The notes: generated by a model from the letters alone, not told the origin. Shown: positions 40,945 through 50,682, numbered from the stretch's first letter. The stretch: DNA of 64,000 nucleotides from Oceanospirillum sp048264105 (GCA_048264105.1 JBLXDJ010000002.1:620001-684000); one strand, 5' to 3'. Made by a program: numbers and translations.

Positions 40945-42375
40945 ATGGCAGGCAAAACCCTGTACGACAAGTTGTGGGATAACCACTTGGTTGAAGAGCG
41001 TGATGACGGTACTTCATTAATCTATATCGACCGTCAGCTGTTGCACGAAGTAACCTCGCCACAGGCGTTTGAAGGTCTGCGTCTGGCGGGTCGTAAGCCA
41101 TGGCGTCTGGACGCTAACCTGGCAACGCCGGATCATAACGTGCCGACGACCCAGAAAGAGCGTAAAGAGGGTAATGCCGGTATCGAAGATCCGGTATCAA
41201 AAATTCAGGTTGTCACTCTGGATGATAACTGTGATGACTTCGGTATCACCGAATTCAAGATCAACGATATCCGTCAGGGTATTGTGCACGTCGTTGGCCC
41301 TGAGCAGGGTGCGACTCTGCCGGGTATGACGCTGGTGTGCGGTGATTCCCACACGGCGACCCACGGTGCTTTTGGTGCGCTGGCACACGGTATCGGTACC
41401 TCTGAAGTTGAACACGTACTGGCAACCCAGTGCCTGATTCAGCGCAAAATGAAAAACATGCTGGTTAAAGTGGATGGCACTCTGGCTCCCGGCGTGACCG
41501 GTAAAGATATCGTACTGGCGGTGATCGGTAAGATCGGCACGGCAGGCGGTAACGGCTGTGCCATCGAATTTGGCGGTGAAGCGATCCGTAATCTGTCGAT
41601 GGAAGGTCGTATGACCATCTGTAACATGGCGATTGAAGCCGGTGCCCGTGTGGGGCTGGTGGCTGTGGATCAGACCACGATTGATTATGTTAAAGGTCGT
41701 CCTTTTGCACCGACAGAAGCGCAGTGGGATCAGGCCGTTGAAGCCTGGAGTGATTTGCACTCTGATGCTGATGCTGTTTTTGATCATGTGGTTGAACTGA
41801 ATGCTGCAGATATTGAGCCGCAGGTGACCTGGGGGAACTCCCCTGAGATGGTCGTTCCTGTTTCTGCTGCTGTGCCGAGTCCGGCAGATCAGTCTGATGA
41901 AAACCAGCAGAAAGCCTATACCCGTGCGCTTGAGTACATGGGACTGAATGCCGGTCAGGCGATTACCGATATCAAACTGGATCGTGTCTTTATCGGTTCC
42001 TGCACGAACTCCCGTATCGAAGATCTGCGTGAAGCGGCTGCCGTTGCCAAAGGTAAAAAGGTAGCGGCTAACGTTAAGCAGGCGCTGGTTGTTCCGGGCT
42101 CTGGTCTGGTGAAGCAGCAGGCAGAAAAAGAAGGTCTGGATAAGGTCTTTATCGAAGCCGGTTTTGAATGGCGTGAGCCGGGTTGCTCCATGTGTCTGGC
42201 GATGAATGCCGACAAGTTGGGTGCCGGTGAGCATTGTGCTTCTACCTCGAACCGCAACTTTGAAGGTCGTCAGGGCTTTGGTGGTCGTACCCATCTGGTG
42301 AGTCCGGGCATGGCCGCAGCCGCAGCGGTTGCCGGTCACTTTGTTGATGTTCGTGACGTTCTGCAAGCTAACTGA
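40945..42375 (+). CDS. leuC: 3-isopropylmalate dehydratase large subunit
   Basis: Large [4Fe-4S] subunit of isopropylmalate isomerase (leucine synthesis, step 2). Length 476 residues (466 in E. coli). The cluster ligands are Cys353 (IGSCTNSR), Cys414 and Cys417 (GCSMCLAMN). GDSHTATHGAFGALAHGIG and VVPGSGLVK are further signatures. ATG start with GAGGAG 8 bases upstream. It leads leuC-leuD-leuB; the leuD ATG is 15 bases beyond its stop. Divergent from a LysR regulator that probably controls it. Confidence 0.97.
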   Translation: MAGKTLYDKLWDNHLVEERDDGTSLIYIDRQLLHEVTSPQAFEGLRLAGRKPWRLDANLATPDHNVPTTQKERKEGNAGIEDPVSKIQVVTLDDNCDDFGITEFKINDIRQGIVHVVGPEQGATLPGMTLVCGDSHTATHGAFGALAHGIGTSEVEHVLATQCLIQRKMKNMLVKVDGTLAPGVTGKDIVLAVIGKIGTAGGNGCAIEFGGEAIRNLSMEGRMTICNMAIEAGARVGLVAVDQTTIDYVKGRPFAPTEAQWDQAVEAWSDLHSDADAVFDHVVELNAADIEPQVTWGNSPEMVVPVSAAVPSPADQSDENQQKAYTRALEYMGLNAGQAITDIKLDRVFIGSCTNSRIEDLREAAAVAKGKKVAANVKQALVVPGSGLVKQQAEKEGLDKVFIEAGFEWREPGCSMCLAMNADKLGAGEHCASTSNRNFEGRQGFGGRTHLVSPGMAAAAAVAGHFVDVRDVLQAN

Positions 42376-42390
42376 TTACCGGAGGCACCC

Positions 42391-43032
42391 ATGGAAAAGT
42401 TTACTCAATTAGATGGCTTGGTTGCTCCAATGGACCGCGCCAATGTCGACACCGACATGATTATCCCGAAGCAGTTTCTGAAGTCGATCAAGCGTTCCGG
42501 CTTTGGCCCGAACCTGTTTGATGAGCTGCGTTATCTGGATGAAGGCAAACCGGATCAGGATTGCAGTCAGCGTCCGAAGAACCCGGACTTTGTTCTGAAT
42601 CAGCCGCGCTTTGAAGGCGCAACCGTATTGCTGGCACGCCAGAATTTCGGTTGTGGTTCTTCCCGTGAGCATGCGCCCTGGGCGTTGCTGGATTACGGTT
42701 TCCGCTGTGTGATCGCACCAAGCTTTGCCGATATCTTCTATAACAACTGCTTTAAGAATGGCATTCTGCCGATTGTGCTGGATGATGCAACCGTAGACAG
42801 TCTGTTTAAAGAGGCTGCCGATGAAGAAGGTTACCGTCTGACGGTTGATCTGGAAGCGAAAGAGATTCGCACCTCTGCAGGTCGCACTATCCCGTTTGAT
42901 GTGGATGACTTCCGTCGTCACTGCCTGATCAACGGTCTGGATGATATCGGCCTGACACTGGAGAAATCTGATGCGATCAAGGCGTTTGAAGCCAAGCATC
43001 AGGCGACTCAGCCCTGGCTGTTCCGCGGCTGA
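42391..43032 (+). CDS. leuD: 3-isopropylmalate dehydratase small subunit
   Basis: Small subunit of isopropylmalate isomerase, 213 residues. The swivel domain shows MDRANVDTDMIIPKQFLKSI at the N-terminus, GCGSSREHAPWAL, and ADIFYNNCFKNGILPIV, all standard. CGGAGG precedes the ATG. It follows leuC after 15 bases, cotranslated. A 132-base gap with a hairpin separates it from leuB. Confidence 0.97.
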   Translation: MEKFTQLDGLVAPMDRANVDTDMIIPKQFLKSIKRSGFGPNLFDELRYLDEGKPDQDCSQRPKNPDFVLNQPRFEGATVLLARQNFGCGSSREHAPWALLDYGFRCVIAPSFADIFYNNCFKNGILPIVLDDATVDSLFKEAADEEGYRLTVDLEAKEIRTSAGRTIPFDVDDFRRHCLINGLDDIGLTLEKSDAIKAFEAKHQATQPWLFRG

Positions 43033-43130
43033 TAGCCCGCTTTTTTAAGCGAAGTGCGGCTTAGAGCAAGAATTTTAAGTGCTGACAGAGCGTGTTAAGC
43101 GCGAAAGTAAAACCCTATTTGAATTTAAAC

Positions 43131-43149
43131 GGCAGGTTACCCGCCTGCC
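43131..43149 (+). promoter_or_regulatory. Short hairpin before the leuB ribosome-binding site
   Basis: GGCAGG, loop TTACCCG, CCTGCC, ending a few bases before the AGGA of leuB. It could tune leuB translation or processing of the leu transcript. No T-run follows. Confidence 0.35.
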
Positions 43150-43164
43150 TCAGGAAGACAGAAA

Positions 43165-44226
43165 ATGACTAAGAATGTACTGGTATTGCCGGGCGATGGT
43201 ATTGGCCCTGAGATCGTAACGGAAGCGGTAAAAGTGCTGGGTGCACTGAATCTGGATATCGAAATTGATACTGCTCTGATCGGTGGTTCTGCTGTTGATG
43301 CAACCGGTAATCCTCTGCCGGAAGAGACACTGACTAAAGCACGCGCTGCAGATGCGATTCTGCTGGGTGCGGTAGGTGGTCCTAAGTGGGACGGCAACCC
43401 GATGGAACAGCGTCCTGAGAAAGGTCTGCTGGGTATTCGTTCTCAGCTGGAGCTGTTTGCTAACCTGCGTCCTGCGATTCTGTACCCGCAGCTGGCAGAA
43501 GCCTCTACTCTGAAGCCTGAAGTTGTTTCCGGTCTGGATATCCTGATCGTGCGCGAACTGACCGGTGGTATCTACTTTGGTCAGCCTCGTGGTATCCGCA
43601 CACTGGAAAACGGTGAGCGTGAAGGTTACAACACCTACGTTTACTCTGAGTCTGAGATCCGTCGTATCGGTCGTCAGGCGTTTGAAGCTGCTCAGAAGCG
43701 CGGCAAGCGTCTGTGTTCCATCGATAAGTCCAACGTACTGGAAGTAACCGTACTGTGGAAAGAGGTGATGGAAGATCTGGCGAAAGAATACCCGGATGTT
43801 GAGCTGTCTCACATGCTGGTGGATAACGCAGCGATGCAGCTGGTACGTGCACCTAAACAGTTTGATGTGATGGTAACCGGCAACATGTTCGGTGACATTC
43901 TGTCTGATGCTGCTGCGATGCTGACCGGTTCTATCGGTATGCTGCCGTCTGCCTCTCTGGATGAGAATGGTAAAGGTATGTACGAGCCGTGCCACGGTTC
44001 TGCGCCGGATATCGCAGGTCAGGGCAAAGCGAACCCACTGGCGACTATCCTGTCTGTTGCTATGATGCTGCGTTACTCGCTGAATGAAACTGCAGCGGCT
44101 GACCGTATCGAGAAAGCGGTAGAAGCGGTTCTGGATCAGGGGCTGCGTACCGGCGATATCATGTCGGAAGGCTGCAAACTGGTCAGCACTGAAGAGATGG
44201 GTGAAGCGGTTGTTGCAGCGCTTTAA
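43165..44226 (+). CDS. leuB: 3-isopropylmalate dehydrogenase
   Basis: NAD-dependent dehydrogenase of leucine synthesis (step 3), 353 residues, decarboxylating 3-isopropylmalate to 2-ketoisocaproate. VLPGDGIGPEIV, RELTGGIYFG, CSIDKSNVLEV and SCHGSAPDIAG-like EPCHGSAPDIAGQGKANPL are family hallmarks, and the substrate loop and the Asp residues for Mg are present. CAGGAAG lies upstream of the ATG. Codon use is strongly biased. The asd gene follows 161 bases later. Third gene of leuCDB. Confidence 0.97.
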   Translation: MTKNVLVLPGDGIGPEIVTEAVKVLGALNLDIEIDTALIGGSAVDATGNPLPEETLTKARAADAILLGAVGGPKWDGNPMEQRPEKGLLGIRSQLELFANLRPAILYPQLAEASTLKPEVVSGLDILIVRELTGGIYFGQPRGIRTLENGEREGYNTYVYSESEIRRIGRQAFEAAQKRGKRLCSIDKSNVLEVTVLWKEVMEDLAKEYPDVELSHMLVDNAAMQLVRAPKQFDVMVTGNMFGDILSDAAAMLTGSIGMLPSASLDENGKGMYEPCHGSAPDIAGQGKANPLATILSVAMMLRYSLNETAAADRIEKAVEAVLDQGLRTGDIMSEGCKLVSTEEMGEAVVAAL

Positions 44227-44387
44227 TAAGCGCTGTAAAACCTGATTCATTGAAGAATAAGCAGTGACAGGCTGCAATCGGACAGACCACAAGTTTGCCC
44301 GGTAAAACTCTGTCGTTTATCCCTTAACCGACTTCTGCCTTTAAGATAGGCGGGGCGGAAATACTCCATAGACCAATAGGTGACAAT

Positions 44388-45503
44388 ATGGCTCAAAAAC
44401 GTGTAGGTCTTGTTGGCTGGCGCGGAATGGTAGGTTCTGTGCTGATGCAGCGCATGCAGGATGAAGGTGACTTCGCCCAGATCGAACCTATTTTCTTCAC
44501 AACCTCTCAGGCAGGTCAGGCGGCACCGAACTTCGGTAAAGAAGCCCCTGCTCTGAAAGACGCTACCGATATCGACGAGCTGAAGGCCATGGATATTATC
44601 ATCACCTGTCAGGGTGGTGATTACACGAAAGCCGTTTATCCGAAACTGCGTGAAAGCGGCTGGAACGGTTACTGGATCGACGCGGCTTCTTCGCTGCGTA
44701 TGGATGATGATGCCATCATCGTTCTGGACCCGGTCAACATGAACGTGATCAAAGACGGCCTGGCGAACGGTGTTAAAACCTTTGTTGGCGGTAACTGTAC
44801 TGTTTCCCTGATGCTGATGGGACTGGGCGGACTGTTCCAGAACGATCTGGTGGAGTGGATGACCTCCATGACCTATCAGGCTGCTTCCGGTGGCGGTGCC
44901 CGTCACATGAAAGAGCTGATCTCTCAGATGGGTATTATCCACGGTTCCGTTGCTGACGATATCGCGTCTTCAGCGGCGATTCTGGATATCGACCGTAAAG
45001 TTGCGGAAACCATTCGCAGCGATCAGATGCCGCTGGATAACTTCGGCGCGCCACTGGCAGGCTCTCTGATCCCATGGATCGACAGCAAGCTGGATAACGG
45101 CCAGAGCCGTGAAGAGTGGAAAGCGGTTGCTGAGACCAACAAGATTCTGGGTCTGGATAAGAACCCGATCCCGATCGACGGTACCTGTGTGCGTATCGGT
45201 GCGATGCGTTGCCACAGTCAGGCATTCACCATCAAGCTGAAGCGTGATGTGCCGATGGACGAGATCGAGTCCATGATTGCCGAAGCGAACGACTGGGTTA
45301 AAGTCATTCCTAACGAGCGTGATATCACCGCTCAGGAACTGACCCCTGCGAAAGTAACCGGCACTCTGAGTGTACCGGTTGGTCGTCTGCGTAAGATGAA
45401 TATCGGTAATGAATACCTGAACGCGTTCAGCGTGGGTGATCAGCTGCTGTGGGGTGCTGCAGAGCCTCTGCGTCGTATGCTGACGATTCTGTTAAACGAT
45501 TAA
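44388..45503 (+). CDS. asd: Aspartate-semialdehyde dehydrogenase
   Basis: NADPH-dependent reduction of aspartyl phosphate to aspartate semialdehyde, the branch point to lysine, threonine, methionine and diaminopimelate. Length 371 residues. The catalytic Cys is at about residue 137 in GGNCTVSLMLMGL; KVGLVGWRG-type RVGLVGWRGMVGSVL at the N-terminus binds NADP, and RIGAMRCHSQAF provides the active-site His. The leuB-asd-fimV neighbourhood is as in Pseudomonas. AGGTGA precedes the ATG. No strong terminator follows, only a weak hairpin at 45543-45565. Confidence 0.97.
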   Translation: MAQKRVGLVGWRGMVGSVLMQRMQDEGDFAQIEPIFFTTSQAGQAAPNFGKEAPALKDATDIDELKAMDIIITCQGGDYTKAVYPKLRESGWNGYWIDAASSLRMDDDAIIVLDPVNMNVIKDGLANGVKTFVGGNCTVSLMLMGLGGLFQNDLVEWMTSMTYQAASGGGARHMKELISQMGIIHGSVADDIASSAAILDIDRKVAETIRSDQMPLDNFGAPLAGSLIPWIDSKLDNGQSREEWKAVAETNKILGLDKNPIPIDGTCVRIGAMRCHSQAFTIKLKRDVPMDEIESMIAEANDWVKVIPNERDITAQELTPAKVTGTLSVPVGRLRKMNIGNEYLNAFSVGDQLLWGAAEPLRRMLTILLND

Positions 45504-46068
45504 TAGCTCATTCAGTTAACGGGCTATTATTTAACAGAATAAAAGAAGCTTGCCTCGGCAGGCTTCTTCCGTTTCTGCGGCAAGTGCTGTCCTTCTGCCT
45601 CGTTTTTTTAATCGCGGGGATTTTGTTTAACCGTTTTATATCTGTTTTTTCAGGTTTTAATCCGGAAACAGGCTGCGGTTTGCCACTGAGCCTCAGCTCA
45701 ATTTAGTGATTCCACCCTTCCGAAGTTCAGATATACTCATTGCCTGCCGATATACCTGTTTAATTTAATTGGAATCTTAAACAGTTTGATCTGTTGATTT
45801 TATTTTGGCTTGCTTTTTGCTTTGTATGAGAGCAAGTAGATAGCTAATCGCGTAATGCGGCGTTTTATTTGAAAAAAAGCTGATAAAAAATAACGATCTA
45901 AACCAATAAAAAGCCTGAATGGTTCTTTGGTGATGTGTACAATTTGCTGAAATATTGATAAAAGTTACACTTATCCAATATCAACTGGGACAGAAAGGCT
46001 AAGGTTTACAGATCTCAGTCTGCAGTACTGGCGTTCAGGTCAGTGCAAAGTGTTAAGGAATCAGAAAT
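45504..46068. other. Long AT-rich region upstream of fimV
   Basis: 565 bases without a convincing gene. The left end carries an imperfect hairpin (GAAGC..TGCC / GGCA..GCTTC, 45543-45565) that could end asd. A hydrophobic open frame running out of asd to 45706 has no ribosome-binding site of its own. From 45710 the sequence is AT-rich and holds a sigma-54-like promoter. The last 240 bases would be an untranslated leader for fimV. Confidence 0.6.
45806..45821 (+). promoter_or_regulatory. Candidate sigma-54 (RpoN) promoter for fimV
   Basis: TGGCTTG-CTTT-TTGCT matches the RpoN consensus TGGCACG-N4-TTGCW at all but two positions. The invariant GG (45807-45808) and GC (45819-45820) are separated by exactly 10 bases. 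A start near 45832 would give a leader of about 237 bases before fimV. Not proven. Confidence 0.45.
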
Positions 46069-49000
46069 ATGGTGCGCAAGCTGGCGGGTACTCTTGCGAC
46101 GGTGGGCATGTTAAGCAGTCCACTGGCGTTTGCTTTGGGACTCGGAGAAGCCGAGTTACTTTCATCACTGAATCAGCCTTTTAAGGCGACAATCCAACTG
46201 GCTCAGACGCAGGACGTCGACGCTGAAGATATCCGCGTGCAGCTAGCGGATGAGCGTGCTTTTGCAAAGGCGGGTCTTGATCGCCAATTCTTTCTGCAAA
46301 ACCTGAGTTTCAGTGTTCTTCCGGGCGAAAACGGCCCATATATCGAATTACGCAGCTCAACGCCTGTTAAAGAGCCTTTCCTGAACTTCCTGCTTGAAGT
46401 TGAATGGCCACAGGGGCAGTTGATGCGGGAATACACCTTCCTGCTGGATCCTCCTACCTATAACAACACCCTGACTCAGCAGTATGCTCAGTCCACGCAG
46501 ACCTCTGCGCCTTTGGCTGCTCCGGCAGCGGGTAATCTGGTAGAAGAGGGCGCCCGCCGAATCAAAATCGGTCCCACCGATACTCTGTGGAGTCTGGCCC
46601 GTAAAAACCGTCCGGATACCGATATCAGCATCAAGCAGGCGATGCTGGCAATTCAGGATGCCAACCCTGATGCTTTCCCAACGGGCAATATCAACAATAT
46701 GGAAGCAGGTAGCACCATCCTGATTCCTAATCGCAGCGCAATGACGAGCCGCTCTGAAACTGAAGCGATCCGCGAAGTAGCCAGCCAGAACAAAGCCTGG
46801 GTAGCCTTTAAAGCTCAGTCGGTTCCGGCGGAGCCAAAAGCTGAGCCGGTTGTTGCCGATGAGCCTGTTGAAAGTCAGCCACTTAAGCTGGTTGCTGAAA
46901 CAGAAGACACCATGGCGACCGAAAGCGAAGCGGACGTTAGTGAAGAGCTGGCGTTGAGCAAAGAAACGCTGGATCAGTCTGCCCGTGAGAAAGCCGAACT
47001 TTCTGACCGTCTGGATGAGCTGCAGAAGCAGGTGAATACCCTGCAGAAACTGATTCGTCTGAAGGATGAGCAGCTGGCAGCGATGGAAGCGATGCTGGAC
47101 AAGCAGAATCAACTGCTATCCGGTAAAGCAGTTTCTGATGAAATGGCTGCTGAAACAACTTCTCAGCCACCGATTGCCACAACGTCATCTGCAGCAGCAA
47201 CCGGTCAGGTAAATGCCGGTGCTATCGGTCTTGATCTGGCTGCTGAGGCTGAAAAGCAAAGTGAGCAGGCAGAAGAGCCTGTAAAGCAGGAAATGGCTTC
47301 TGAGGCAAAACCTGAAGCCGAGCAACCTAAGCCTGAGCCTGTTAAATCTTTCTCTTTAGACAAGCAGGAAACCCAGGAGCTTGATCCGGGTTCTTTCCTG
47401 GTGGATACCCTGCGTAAGAACGCCACCATCATCGGTGGTGCTGCCGCTGCTATTCTGGCGTTAGGCCTGCTTCTGATGGTGATGCGTCGCCGCCGTAAGG
47501 CTGCAGAAGATGCTGCTAAGAAAAATCGTGCAGATGACTCTGATATGTCCGACATGGCAACAGGTGCTGTGGCCGGAGCCGCCGGTGTTGCTGCTTTAGA
47601 CGCGATGTCTGACGATGATCTGCCGGATGACCTGAGTCTGGATGATGAGCTGAGCGGTGATCTGGATGAGAGCAGTCTGACCGATTCTGATATGGATCTG
47701 AGCTTCGATGAGCCTCTTGCTGAGCCTGAAGCCGCCGATGAGCCGGTTGCTGACGAGCTGAGTCTGGATGATCTGGGTGATTCTGATGTTATGGCAGAGC
47801 AGAGTGAAAACCCTGCGGCTGAAATTGAAGATCTGGGTGATTTCGATCTGGGCGATCTTGGTGATGATGCCGAGCCTGCTTCCGGTGACACCGAGACCTT
47901 AGATCTGGACGACGAGCTTGATCTTGATGATCTGGATTTCTCAGGGGATTTCGATCTGGGTGATCTGGATGATTCCTCCAGTGATGACGGCGAGGAGGAC
48001 TCACAAGTCCCTTTCGTTCAAGCTGAGCTGACAGAAAACACCGAACCAGCAGTGGACGCTGATTCCGGTGAGTCGGTTCAGGATAATCTCATTGAACTGG
48101 ATGTTGATGAACCTGAGAGTCTGGCGGTTGAAGATCTGCCGGAATCTCAGGGTATTGACGACCTGGAACTCGCAACCGCCTCTGATGAGGGTGGTTTAGA
48201 TTCGGATGAGTCCGAAGAACTGATTGATCTGGAAGGCGATGATCTGAGCGATCTGGACCTTCTGGATGATTCTGATGACAGCGATGAAGCATCCTTCTCT
48301 GAATCTGATGATGAGCCAATGTCAGAATCAGATGAAGATATGCTGGCTGCACTGGCCGAAGAAGCGGCTGAGTTAGAGGCCGCTCAGGCTGAGGCGATTG
48401 CCGAACCTGAAGACGATGCTTCTGATGACTTTGATCTTGAAGCGCTAAGCAGCGATCTTGATGATCTTGGGTCGGATGACATGAGTGATCTGGATCTGCT
48501 GAATAGTGAACCGGAAGATCTGGGTGATATTGAGGCTTCTGATGAGGACGCTCCATCACTGAATGCGGTTGATGAAGCACAGACCTATCGAGAGCTGGGT
48601 CAGCCGGAGCAAGCGGCAGCCATTCTTCAGCGTACTCTGGGTGAAAACCCGGAAGACAATGATGTGCGTCTTAAGTTTATGGACGTACTGGTTGAGCTGG
48701 GTGATGAGGCGACCTTCGATCATGAGCTCAGACAGCTGCAGGAGGCTGGCGATGCTAAGTCGCTGAGTACTGCTCTTGAGTTGCAGCAGGAACTCTACAA
48801 TAAGGTCGGTGCCAGCAATTATGTGGCTTCCCCTTCGCTGGATGTTGCTGACGATCTTGATGATATTCAGGCTCTGGGTAGTGAGTCCTCTGAAGCGGTG
48901 GTATCTGAGTCCTTGGCACCAGAAGCCGTACTGACAGAAACTCAGGATGATGCTGACAAGAGCTATGACCTGGATCTGAGCAGCGAGCTGGATGCCCTTG

Positions 49001-49698
49001 AGCGTGACTTTGAACGCTATGCAGGTGAAGAGTCTTCTGATGAAGATACTGACCTTGATGATGTGGACTTTGAGCTAACAGATCTTGATCTGAGTGACGA
49101 CATCAAAGATGGCGAACCTATGATCAATCTGGATCCTCTTGATCTGGGTGAGCCCGAGCCACTGGACACCGATGATTTTGAACTGACAGATCTTGCGGAT
49201 CTGGAGTCTGATGATCTTGTTCAGCTGGGATCCGCTGATGACGATGCTGATTTCAATTTTAATGAAAATCAGCAGGCGTTGCGGTCGGATACTCAGGACT
49301 ACATCGATGATCTGGGCGATCTGTCTATGTCGGCAACCAATGAGGCTGAGCCTCTGGCGCTGTCAGGGATGGAAGACCTGGTGGGGCAGGATCTGGAAGA
49401 TGATGACGAGATTGTCGACCTGTCACCTAACATTGATGAAGACGATGATCTTGCGGATCTGGGTGAGCTTTCTGATATCTCATTCGATGAATCTTCGGAT
49501 GGTGATGATCAGCTCAATATTGATGGTCTTCTGGATGAAAACGAAGATCCTGAAATTAAGCTGGATCTTGCCCGTGCCTATGTGGATATGGGGAATACAA
49601 CCTCAGCCATTGAAGCGCTGGAAGATGTTCTGAACCGTGGCAACGCGGATCAGAAAGATGAAGCCAGAGAGCTGATCGCCAAGCTTCAGAGTGAATAA
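46069..49698 (+). CDS. fimV: FimV pilus-assembly / polar hub protein
   Basis: Large inner-membrane protein of 1209 residues. In Pseudomonas FimV binds peptidoglycan and controls type IV pilus assembly, secretin formation and polar signalling. Order here: signal sequence (ending near SSPLAFALG), N-terminal FimV domain (EAELLSSLNQPFKATIQLA), a LysM peptidoglycan-binding domain (about 164-220), a coiled coil (ELSDRLDELQKQVNTLQKLI), one transmembrane helix (IIGGAAAAILALGLLLMVM, about 450-470), a very acidic Asp/Glu/Ser/Leu repeat region (about 500-1150) and the conserved C-terminal TPR-like motif (KLDLARAYVDMGNTTSAIEA). A tetratricopeptide-like block lies at about 845-890. AAGGA lies 9 bases before the ATG. 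Confidence 0.95.
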   Translation: MVRKLAGTLATVGMLSSPLAFALGLGEAELLSSLNQPFKATIQLAQTQDVDAEDIRVQLADERAFAKAGLDRQFFLQNLSFSVLPGENGPYIELRSSTPVKEPFLNFLLEVEWPQGQLMREYTFLLDPPTYNNTLTQQYAQSTQTSAPLAAPAAGNLVEEGARRIKIGPTDTLWSLARKNRPDTDISIKQAMLAIQDANPDAFPTGNINNMEAGSTILIPNRSAMTSRSETEAIREVASQNKAWVAFKAQSVPAEPKAEPVVADEPVESQPLKLVAETEDTMATESEADVSEELALSKETLDQSAREKAELSDRLDELQKQVNTLQKLIRLKDEQLAAMEAMLDKQNQLLSGKAVSDEMAAETTSQPPIATTSSAAATGQVNAGAIGLDLAAEAEKQSEQAEEPVKQEMASEAKPEAEQPKPEPVKSFSLDKQETQELDPGSFLVDTLRKNATIIGGAAAAILALGLLLMVMRRRRKAAEDAAKKNRADDSDMSDMATGAVAGAAGVAALDAMSDDDLPDDLSLDDELSGDLDESSLTDSDMDLSFDEPLAEPEAADEPVADELSLDDLGDSDVMAEQSENPAAEIEDLGDFDLGDLGDDAEPASGDTETLDLDDELDLDDLDFSGDFDLGDLDDSSSDDGEEDSQVPFVQAELTENTEPAVDADSGESVQDNLIELDVDEPESLAVEDLPESQGIDDLELATASDEGGLDSDESEELIDLEGDDLSDLDLLDDSDDSDEASFSESDDEPMSESDEDMLAALAEEAAELEAAQAEAIAEPEDDASDDFDLEALSSDLDDLGSDDMSDLDLLNSEPEDLGDIEASDEDAPSLNAVDEAQTYRELGQPEQAAAILQRTLGENPEDNDVRLKFMDVLVELGDEATFDHELRQLQEAGDAKSLSTALELQQELYNKVGASNYVASPSLDVADDLDDIQALGSESSEAVVSESLAPEAVLTETQDDADKSYDLDLSSELDALERDFERYAGEESSDEDTDLDDVDFELTDLDLSDDIKDGEPMINLDPLDLGEPEPLDTDDFELTDLADLESDDLVQLGSADDDADFNFNENQQALRSDTQDYIDDLGDLSMSATNEAEPLALSGMEDLVGQDLEDDDEIVDLSPNIDEDDDLADLGELSDISFDESSDGDDQLNIDGLLDENEDPEIKLDLARAYVDMGNTTSAIEALEDVLNRGNADQKDEARELIAKLQSE

Positions 49699-49768
49699 TC
49701 ACCTGGATCTCTGTTAATGATATAACAGATCGGGTCTGACTTAGGTCAGGCCCGTTGCTGTTTCTGGT

Positions 49769-49793
49769 CAGCCCTTTATGGGCTGCTTTTGTT
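49769..49793 (+). terminator. Terminator-like hairpin before truA
   Basis: CAGCCC, loop TTTAT, GGGCTG, then CTTTTGTT. It probably ends the fimV transcript in part. An upstream hairpin CGGG-CTGAC / GTCAG-CCCG lies at 49731-49754. Confidence 0.55.
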
Positions 49794-49830
49794 GAATATT
49801 CTGTTTGTTTTTGGAAAGCCTTCCTTCGAT

Positions 49831-50679
49831 ATGATTCAGCTTCCTGTAATTCCCGATGATAATGGCCGTGCCGGTCGCTATGCGATGTGTGTTGAATATA
49901 ACGGCTCCGGTTACCATGGTTGGCAAACCCAGCAGGCCGGTGTGAAAAGTGTGCAGGAAACACTGGAGAAAGCCCTCAGCAAGGTGGCGAATGAGCCTGT
50001 CACCGTGATGTGCTCGGGTCGTACCGATACCGGCGTTCATGCGTCTGCCCAGATTGTGCATTTTGATTCTACCGCTGTGCGTTCCAGCAAAGCCTGGACC
50101 TTCGGCTGCAATACCAACCTGCCCGACAGCATCGCTGTGCGCTGGGCTGTCCCGGTTGATGCTGAGTTTCATGCCCGTTATTCCGCGACGTCACGACGCT
50201 ATCGGTATGTGATCTATAACCAGCGTGTTCGTCCGGCACTGATGTGTGACCAGATGACCTGGTTTGATCGTCCGCTGGATGAAAATAAAATGCACGCTGC
50301 GGTTCAGCATCTGCTGGGTGAAAATGATTTTTCATCATTCCGCGCCGCTGGTTGTCAGTCCAACACTCCATGGCGTAATATCGAGGCAGCCAAAGTGTTC
50401 CGCATGGGCTGTCTGGTGATACTGGAGATTCAGGCTAATGCTTTTCTCCACCATATGATCCGAAATATCGTCGGCGCTCTTTTACCCGTTGGTGCCGGTG
50501 ATAAACCCGTTGACTGGATTCCTGAGCTATTAGCCAAGCGTGACCGGACTCAGGCTGGTGTTACCGCTGCGCCCAATGGTCTCTATTTCGTAGAAGCTCA
50601 GTACCCTGAGCATTTCAACCTGCCTCAGCTTGAGCTGGGCCCGCACTTTTTGACCTTGTTAGGTTCAGAGAATATCTAA
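49831..50679 (+). CDS. truA: tRNA pseudouridine(38-40) synthase
   Basis: Modifies U38-U40 in the anticodon stem-loop of many tRNAs. The protein is 282 residues from the ATG at 49831 (MIQLPVIPDD), consistent with relatives; a TTG at 49789 would begin inside a terminator hairpin. The family blocks are MCVEYNGSGYHGWQ, CSGRTDTGVHASAQI with the catalytic Asp at about residue 66, FHARYSATSRRYRY and FLHHMIRNIVGALL. It is 3 bases from trpF, so it shares the trpF transcript, as in Pseudomonas. Confidence 0.93.
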   Translation: MIQLPVIPDDNGRAGRYAMCVEYNGSGYHGWQTQQAGVKSVQETLEKALSKVANEPVTVMCSGRTDTGVHASAQIVHFDSTAVRSSKAWTFGCNTNLPDSIAVRWAVPVDAEFHARYSATSRRYRYVIYNQRVRPALMCDQMTWFDRPLDENKMHAAVQHLLGENDFSSFRAAGCQSNTPWRNIEAAKVFRMGCLVILEIQANAFLHHMIRNIVGALLPVGAGDKPVDWIPELLAKRDRTQAGVTAAPNGLYFVEAQYPEHFNLPQLELGPHFLTLLGSENI

Positions 50680-50682
50680 ACG

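Noticed and set aside
41197..42366. Long antisense frames over leuC and leuB (also 43150-44292)
   Set aside because: Shadow frames of highly biased genes; no domain, no ribosome-binding site.
44227..44387. Lysine riboswitch or T-box before asd
   Set aside because: The gap is 161 bases and shows no conserved riboswitch core or terminator; a simple promoter leader is more likely.
45449..45706. Hydrophobic frame running out of asd
   Set aside because: The start lies inside asd with no ribosome-binding site. The hydrophobic part after the asd stop is short and AT-rich; no support for translation.
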